Position numbers and translations under genes: made by a program. Positions 59,884 through 64,000 of a stretch of 64,000 nt of DNA are shown here, in pieces (position 1 is the first letter of the stretch; each line of letters opens with the position of its first letter). The notes beneath the pieces were generated by a model. It was not told where the DNA came from and searched no databases. It worked only from the letters and a program-made list of their open reading frames with translations. The stretch is taken from positions 124,001-188,000 of the forward strand of contig NZ_OY730245.1 in the NCBI RefSeq assembly GCF_963422545.1, written 5' to 3'. This stretch comes from an uncultured Flavobacterium sp. (lineage in GTDB: Bacteria; Bacteroidota; Bacteroidia; Flavobacteriales; Flavobacteriaceae).

Positions 59884-61884
59884 ATGATGAGCAACTCAGA
59901 ATTTGGAAGCATTTCATTTGATTTACCAAAAAACCAATCAAATGTTATCAAAGTAATAGGTGTAGGTGGAGGTGGTAGTAACGCTATCAACCATATGTTT
60001 AAACAAGGTATTAAAGGCGTAGATTTTATCGTTTGTAATACAGATTCACAGGCACTACAGAACAGTTCGGTACCTAACAAAATTCAGTTAGGAGTAAATT
60101 TAACAGAAGGTCTTGGAGCAGGAGCAAATCCTGATGTAGGACAGCAATCTGCTATTGAGAGCATCGCTGATATCGAAAAAATGTTAGACCGAGGTACTAA
60201 GATGGTATTTATTACCGCTGGTATGGGTGGTGGAACAGGTACTGGTGCGGCTCCGGTAATTGCACAATTGGCAAAAGAGAGAGAAATTTTGACCGTTGGT
60301 ATTGTAACAATTCCATTTCAGTTTGAGGGGAAAGTTCGTCAGGAACAAGCGCTTTTAGGAATCGAGAAATTGCGTAAGCAAGTCGATTCGTTAATTGTAA
60401 TTAATAATAATAAGTTAAGAGAAGTATACGGAAATCTTGGTTTTAAAGCCGGATTCTCTAAAGCGGATGAAGTTTTGGCAACAGCCTCCAGAGGTATTGC
60501 CGAAGTTATTACGCACCACTATACTCAAAATATCGATTTACGTGATGCTAAAACTGTTTTGTCAAACAGTGGAACAGCTATCATGGGATCTTCTGTTGCT
60601 GCAGGTGAGAACAGAGCAAAAGATGCTATCGTTTCGGCATTGGATTCTCCGTTGTTAAACGACAACAAAATTACAGGAGCCAAAAACGTATTGTTGCTTA
60701 TCGTTTCTGGATCAAACGAAATTACACTTGATGAGATTGGAGAAATCAATGATCACATTCAGGTAGAAGCAGGTCATAATGCTAATATTATCATGGGAGT
60801 TGGTGAAGACGAAACTCTTGGTGATGCTATTGCTGTGACTATTATTGCGACAGGTTTTGATGTTGAACAACAAAATGAAATTGTAAATACAGAGCCTAAA
60901 AAAATTATTCATACGTTAGAAGATGAGCAAAGAAGTGTTCATAATTTAACTAATAAAACCGTTACTTCTTTTGATTTAAACGCTGAGACACCTATTGCGA
61001 AATCAGAAGAAAAAATTGTTTTTGATTTAATGGATGATACACCATTTACGGATACGGTTGCTCCCGTAATACCAACTCCGGTTACTCCGGTTGCGCCATC
61101 GATCAATCAGGAAGAATTGGTAGTAATGTCTGAGTTTATCAAGAACCTTGATGTAACTTTTGAAATCGTTTCGCCAATTACAGATATTGATTTTACGATT
61201 ACAGCTGCAGCTCCTGAGGTACAAGCTTTTCAGGAAGTAAAACCTGTTCAGCAAAGAACTTTCGAAAGAGAAGAGCAAACAACCTTCTCATTTGATTTAC
61301 CTCTTTACAGATCAGAGCCAGAAGTTAAAAGAGAGCCTGTTGTTGAACAAGAGACTAAAATCTTATTCGAGTTATCAAATGAGACTCGTAATATAAAAGT
61401 AAATGATCCAGTACAATTTGTACCGGTAACAGAACTTTCGGATAACGGAATCATTAAATATTCTTTAGAAGAATATATGGAGGTTGAAAACGATTTAATG
61501 GCATCAAAACCAGTTGAAAAAGTGGTAGAAGATGTAGTTCCTGAGGAATTAAACATCACTTTGAAACCAAGAGTTGATTTTGCCACTGATGCTGATTATT
61601 CAACAACATCAAATGTTTCTCCAATGGAATTAACAATTGAAGAGACATTACGTTTAAGAGCTGAAGAAAGAAGAAAGAAACTAAAAGAATTTAATTATAA
61701 ATTCCATAATAATGTTTCGAGAATTGACGAACTGGAAAAAGAGCCTGCTTATAAAAGATTAGGAATCGATTTGTCTAATTCACAATCAAATAACACCAGT
61801 TCTAGAATATCAGTTGGAACAGATAGCAATAACGATTTACAATTGCGTTCAAACAATTCATTTTTGCATGACAATGTAGATTAA
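59884..61884 (+). CDS. ftsZ: Cell division GTPase FtsZ with long C-terminal extension
   Basis: The tubulin-like protein of the Z-ring. 666 residues against about 380 in E. coli. GTPase core at about 15-325: GVGGGGSNAINHM, the signature G115-GGTGTG at 115-121 (AGMGGGTGTGAAPV), and the T7 region NNNKLREVYGNLGF with KADEVLATA. A variable acidic linker of about 290 residues follows, then a C-terminal conserved peptide near 620 (EPAYKRLGIDL) and a polar tail. The extension is probably disordered. The dcw cluster ends here. Confidence 0.97.
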   Translation: MMSNSEFGSISFDLPKNQSNVIKVIGVGGGGSNAINHMFKQGIKGVDFIVCNTDSQALQNSSVPNKIQLGVNLTEGLGAGANPDVGQQSAIESIADIEKMLDRGTKMVFITAGMGGGTGTGAAPVIAQLAKEREILTVGIVTIPFQFEGKVRQEQALLGIEKLRKQVDSLIVINNNKLREVYGNLGFKAGFSKADEVLATASRGIAEVITHHYTQNIDLRDAKTVLSNSGTAIMGSSVAAGENRAKDAIVSALDSPLLNDNKITGAKNVLLLIVSGSNEITLDEIGEINDHIQVEAGHNANIIMGVGEDETLGDAIAVTIIATGFDVEQQNEIVNTEPKKIIHTLEDEQRSVHNLTNKTVTSFDLNAETPIAKSEEKIVFDLMDDTPFTDTVAPVIPTPVTPVAPSINQEELVVMSEFIKNLDVTFEIVSPITDIDFTITAAAPEVQAFQEVKPVQQRTFEREEQTTFSFDLPLYRSEPEVKREPVVEQETKILFELSNETRNIKVNDPVQFVPVTELSDNGIIKYSLEEYMEVENDLMASKPVEKVVEDVVPEELNITLKPRVDFATDADYSTTSNVSPMELTIEETLRLRAEERRKKLKEFNYKFHNNVSRIDELEKEPAYKRLGIDLSNSQSNNTSSRISVGTDSNNDLQLRSNNSFLHDNVD

Positions 61885-61907
61885 TTTTGCAATCATAATA
61901 AATATGG

Positions 61908-61949
61908 ATAACCCGAGAATTGAATTTAATTTTCGGGTTATTTTTTTTA
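61908..61949 (+). terminator. Terminator at the end of the dcw cluster
   Basis: 14-base arms (61908-61921 and 61928-61941, one G-T pair) around GAATTT, followed by eight T residues. It lies 24 bases after ftsZ. Confidence 0.88.
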
Positions 61950-62112
61950 TCTTCGCACAGAATTTAAAATTTGACTTCTTTTATATACTTTTAAAGTGAA
62001 TCTTATTGTCAGCTTGAATCCGTTTGGCTTCGTTGAGGATAAACTAGTCGAGAACAAATTTCAAATAGATATATAAATCAATGAGCTTAGGCTTATTTTA
62101 ATAAAATAAAAA

Positions 62113-62562
62113 ATGAGTTTACAAACATTAATCATGGATGAAATTAAAACAGCCATGAGAGCAAAAGATACAGTAGCATTAGAAGCTTTAAGAGCAATTA
62201 AATCTGAAATGTTATTAGCAGCAACAGCTTCAGGTTCTAAAGAGGAATTAACAGAAGACGATGAAGTTAAATTACTTCAAAGATTAGTTAAAACCCGTAA
62301 AGAAAGTGCAAGAATTTTTACAGAACAAAACCGTCCTGATCTTGCTGAACCAGAATTGGCTCAGGTTGCTGTAATCGAGAAATTTTTACCGGCACAATTA
62401 AGCGAAGAAGAAGTAGAAGCAGTAGTAGCAAAAATCATTGCTGAGACTGGAGCTTCAGGAATTGCTTCAATGGGTAAAGTTATGGGATTGGCATCTGCTC
62501 AATTAGGCGGAACTGCTGAAGGAAAAACGATCTCTGCAATTGTAAAAAAACTGTTAGTTTAA
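62113..62562 (+). CDS. GatB/YqeY domain protein
   Basis: A 149-residue helical protein of the YqeY family, related to the C-terminal tRNA-binding domain of GatB; its cellular role is unproven. Recognised by the early KTAMRAKDTVALEALRAIKS, the IEKFLPAQLSEEEV segment and the C-terminal GKVMGLASAQLGGTAEGKTI. It is monocistronic, and its stop codon overlaps the start of a 69-base inverted repeat. Confidence 0.93.
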   Translation: MSLQTLIMDEIKTAMRAKDTVALEALRAIKSEMLLAATASGSKEELTEDDEVKLLQRLVKTRKESARIFTEQNRPDLAEPELAQVAVIEKFLPAQLSEEEVEAVVAKIIAETGASGIASMGKVMGLASAQLGGTAEGKTISAIVKKLLV

Positions 62563-62629
62563 ATTCTAATTTTTTAAATTCCAAACTCCAAGTTTAAATT
62601 GGAATTTGGAATTTAAAAAATTAGAATTT
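62561..62629. repeat. 31-base inverted repeat after yqeY
   Basis: Arms at 62561-62591 and 62599-62629 are complementary at 30 of 31 positions around GTTTAAA. They contain the TTGGAATTTGGAATTT repeat. Without a strong T-run it is a poor classical terminator, but so long a stem could end or stabilise the yqeY transcript. Confidence 0.75.
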
Positions 62630-62638
62630 TAATATTTT

Positions 62639-62712
62639 GACCACGTAGTTCAACTGGATAGAATATCAGATTTCGGCTCTGAGGGTTGGGGGTTCGAACC
62701 CCTCCGTGGTCA
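62639..62712 (+). tRNA. tRNA-Arg(TCG)
   Basis: Acceptor GACCACG pairs with CGTGGTC (62705-62711). The anticodon stem TCAGA/TCTGA has loop TTTCGGC, so the anticodon is TCG (62673-62675), reading arginine CGA. The T arm is GGGGGTTCGAACCCCTC and the discriminator is A62712. 74 bases, no encoded CCA. A terminator follows at once. Confidence 0.96.
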
Positions 62713-62723
62713 CATAAATATTT

Positions 62724-62760
62724 AAAAGCCTGTAAACGTAGGAGTTTACAGGCTTTTTTT
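62724..62760 (+). terminator. Terminator of tRNA-Arg
   Basis: A perfect 14-base stem (62724-62737 with 62744-62757), loop GTAGGA and a T-run. Confidence 0.92.
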
Positions 62761-63004
62761 ATGATGCAATGATTGTTTTATTTAGATATTCAACGTTCAC
62801 ATATAAAATCCGAGTACCTTTACCCGTGATTGCAATAAAGAATATGTGGATTATTGACCAGTTTTCCTTTTCATAAATCAGAATTCTAGTTCGAGTCATA
62901 AAGTTATAATAAACAAAATTTCCTTAATAAATAATAATCATTACTAGTTCTGTTCCTTTTGGTTTTTTACTAGTTTTCGAATTCAACCTTAATAGTTATA
63001 GCAT
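62761..63004. other. Intergenic region upstream of the acyltransferase gene
   Basis: Rest of a 442-base gap. No direct repeat of the tRNA-Arg 3' end is visible, so nothing suggests an integrated element. No clear promoter was recognised. Confidence 0.45.
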
Positions 63005-63823
63005 ATGACATTGATATCCAAAGAAAAATTTTCTGAAGCTGCAGGCCTTTCTAAAATTCCTATTCCCGGATTACCTTCTTATTTAATGAAAGTGTTGAAA
63101 ATTAACAATTTAAATGCTGTTGTAAAAGAGGCAGGTAATCTCGAGGGTGCCGATTTTGCTAATTATGTCTTAATGAAAATTGGTGTGAAAGTCCAATTTG
63201 ATGCTGCCGAATTACTAAATATTCCTCGTGAAGGAGCATTTATCGTTGTTGCAAATCATCCGTATGGAGGTATCGAATCATTGGCTTTATTAAGTACAAT
63301 TGCGAAAATACGTCCTGATACAATGTATATGGGAAATTTTTTATTAAAGGAAATTCCAAATCTTGAAAAATGCATTATTGCGGTAAATCCATTTGAAAAT
63401 GTACAAAATTCTGCAAGTATTACAGGATTAAAAATGACGCTCAAAGCTTTAGGAGAAGGTATTCCTGTTGCAATATTTCCTGCTGGAGAAGTTTCGTCCT
63501 TTAATTTTAAGACAAGCGAAATCACAGATCCGGAATGGCATCCTGTAGTAGGGAAAATTATCAGCAAAGCAGACGTACCTATTTTGCCTATATATTTTCA
63601 TGGAAATAATGGTTATTTCTTCAGTATGTTAAAATCAATTCATCCGATGTTACAAACTTCAAAATTGATCTCGGAACTCTTTAACAAACAAGGATATTCT
63701 CTAAAGATGACTATCGGAGAAACCATTTTTTTAACTAAGGTAAGAGGTAAAGTTTCTGATCCTCTAATGCTAAAAAATCTTAGGAGTAAGCTGTACGCTC
63801 TCAAAAATCAATTACATAATTAA
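63005..63823 (+). CDS. Lysophospholipid/glycerol acyltransferase (PlsC-like)
   Basis: 272 residues with the acyltransferase motifs in an altered form: motif I reads NHPYGGIESL (H85 with E91), where many PlsC enzymes have H-x4-D and the hemolysin-type relatives have H-x5-D. Motif III is FPAGEVSSF at 158-166, in place of FPEGTRS, and a late PILPIYFHGNN is typical. It probably acylates a lysolipid or an ornithine/glycine lipid precursor at the inner membrane. The acidic residue E91 is unusual but chemically reasonable. Monocistronic. Confidence 0.85.
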   Translation: MTLISKEKFSEAAGLSKIPIPGLPSYLMKVLKINNLNAVVKEAGNLEGADFANYVLMKIGVKVQFDAAELLNIPREGAFIVVANHPYGGIESLALLSTIAKIRPDTMYMGNFLLKEIPNLEKCIIAVNPFENVQNSASITGLKMTLKALGEGIPVAIFPAGEVSSFNFKTSEITDPEWHPVVGKIISKADVPILPIYFHGNNGYFFSMLKSIHPMLQTSKLISELFNKQGYSLKMTIGETIFLTKVRGKVSDPLMLKNLRSKLYALKNQLHN

Positions 63824-63936
63824 TTAGATCTATTGAGAGAGGTATTTAAATCTCTCGCCATGCTCGCGAGTTTTAAATAAAGAGATTTGGATCCGGTCCA
63901 TTTAACGCTAAGACAAATTTTAAAAATCAAATACTT

Positions 63937-64000
63937 TTATTTTAAAGCCTCTGCAAGCTCACTTAAAATATGAGAGTCTTCAGTAAAAGGCTCAAATTTT
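63937..64000 (-). CDS. C-terminal end of a gene cut by the window edge
   Basis: Reading the minus strand from 63999 there are 20 codons ending in TAA at 63937-63939: KFEPFTEDSHILSELAEALK. The composition is protein-like and the spacing to the acyltransferase gene is normal for converging genes. The family cannot be identified from so short a piece. Confidence 0.45.
   Translation of the reverse strand, partial: KFEPFTEDSHILSELAEALK

Noticed and set aside
62639..63004. Integrated element at tRNA-Arg
   Set aside because: No duplicate of the tRNA 3' end, no integrase and no change of gene content downstream.

Overview
The window is chromosomal DNA of a member of the Bacteroidota, most likely a Flavobacterium close to F. 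johnsoniae. It is AT-rich. It carries the gliding genes gldB and gldC and a type IX secretion plug-domain protein. Promoters follow the Bacteroidota pattern (TAnnTTTG near -7, a TTG about 19 bases upstream), and there are several TTG starts. MurE has the DNPR motif of the meso-diaminopimelate enzymes. Nearly all of it is ordinary core genome. I see no prophage, CRISPR array, insertion sequence, integrase or secondary-metabolite cluster.

Layout. 1-3268: a LytS-type kinase, an alpha/beta hydrolase with TPR repeats and a LytTR regulator in one minus-strand operon. 3570-16674: housekeeping genes, mostly on the minus strand (beta-propeller protein, pruA, apaG, T9SS plug-domain protein, SNF2 helicase, methyltransferase, GxxExxY protein, map, DUF445, gpmI). 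16815-22305: an outer-membrane DUF5916 protein, two unrelated L,D-transpeptidases tail to tail, and a GNAT enzyme. 22442-22694: two identical tRNA-Gly(TCC) genes. 22844-29773: pepE, then four overlapping plus-strand genes (three paralogous exported proteins and a DUF6702 protein) leading to an M1 peptidase, followed by tatA and a PAP2 phosphatase. 30025-41683: assorted enzymes and lipoproteins, rlmN, a polyprenyl synthase, an ECF sigma factor with a probable membrane partner, dnaG and a LuxR-type regulator. 41777-45533: nadE divergent from gldB-gldC, then engB and a hydrolase. 45912-61884: the complete division and cell-wall (dcw) cluster mraZ-rsmH-ftsL-ftsI-murE-mraY-murD-ftsW-murG-murC-ftsQ-ftsA-ftsZ. 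62113-64000: yqeY, tRNA-Arg(TCG), an acyltransferase and the end of a minus-strand gene cut by the window edge.

How it fits together. The dcw cluster builds the lipid-linked peptidoglycan precursor and the divisome. It is preceded by a ladder of GTGGT boxes that looks like the MraZ operator. The most unusual protein feature is DnaG, where all four zinc ligands of the CHC2 finger are replaced while the spacing is kept. The most unusual DNA feature is the intergenic material: at least seven families of short dispersed or palindromic repeats, one of them (29780-29860) looking like a structured element of unknown function.
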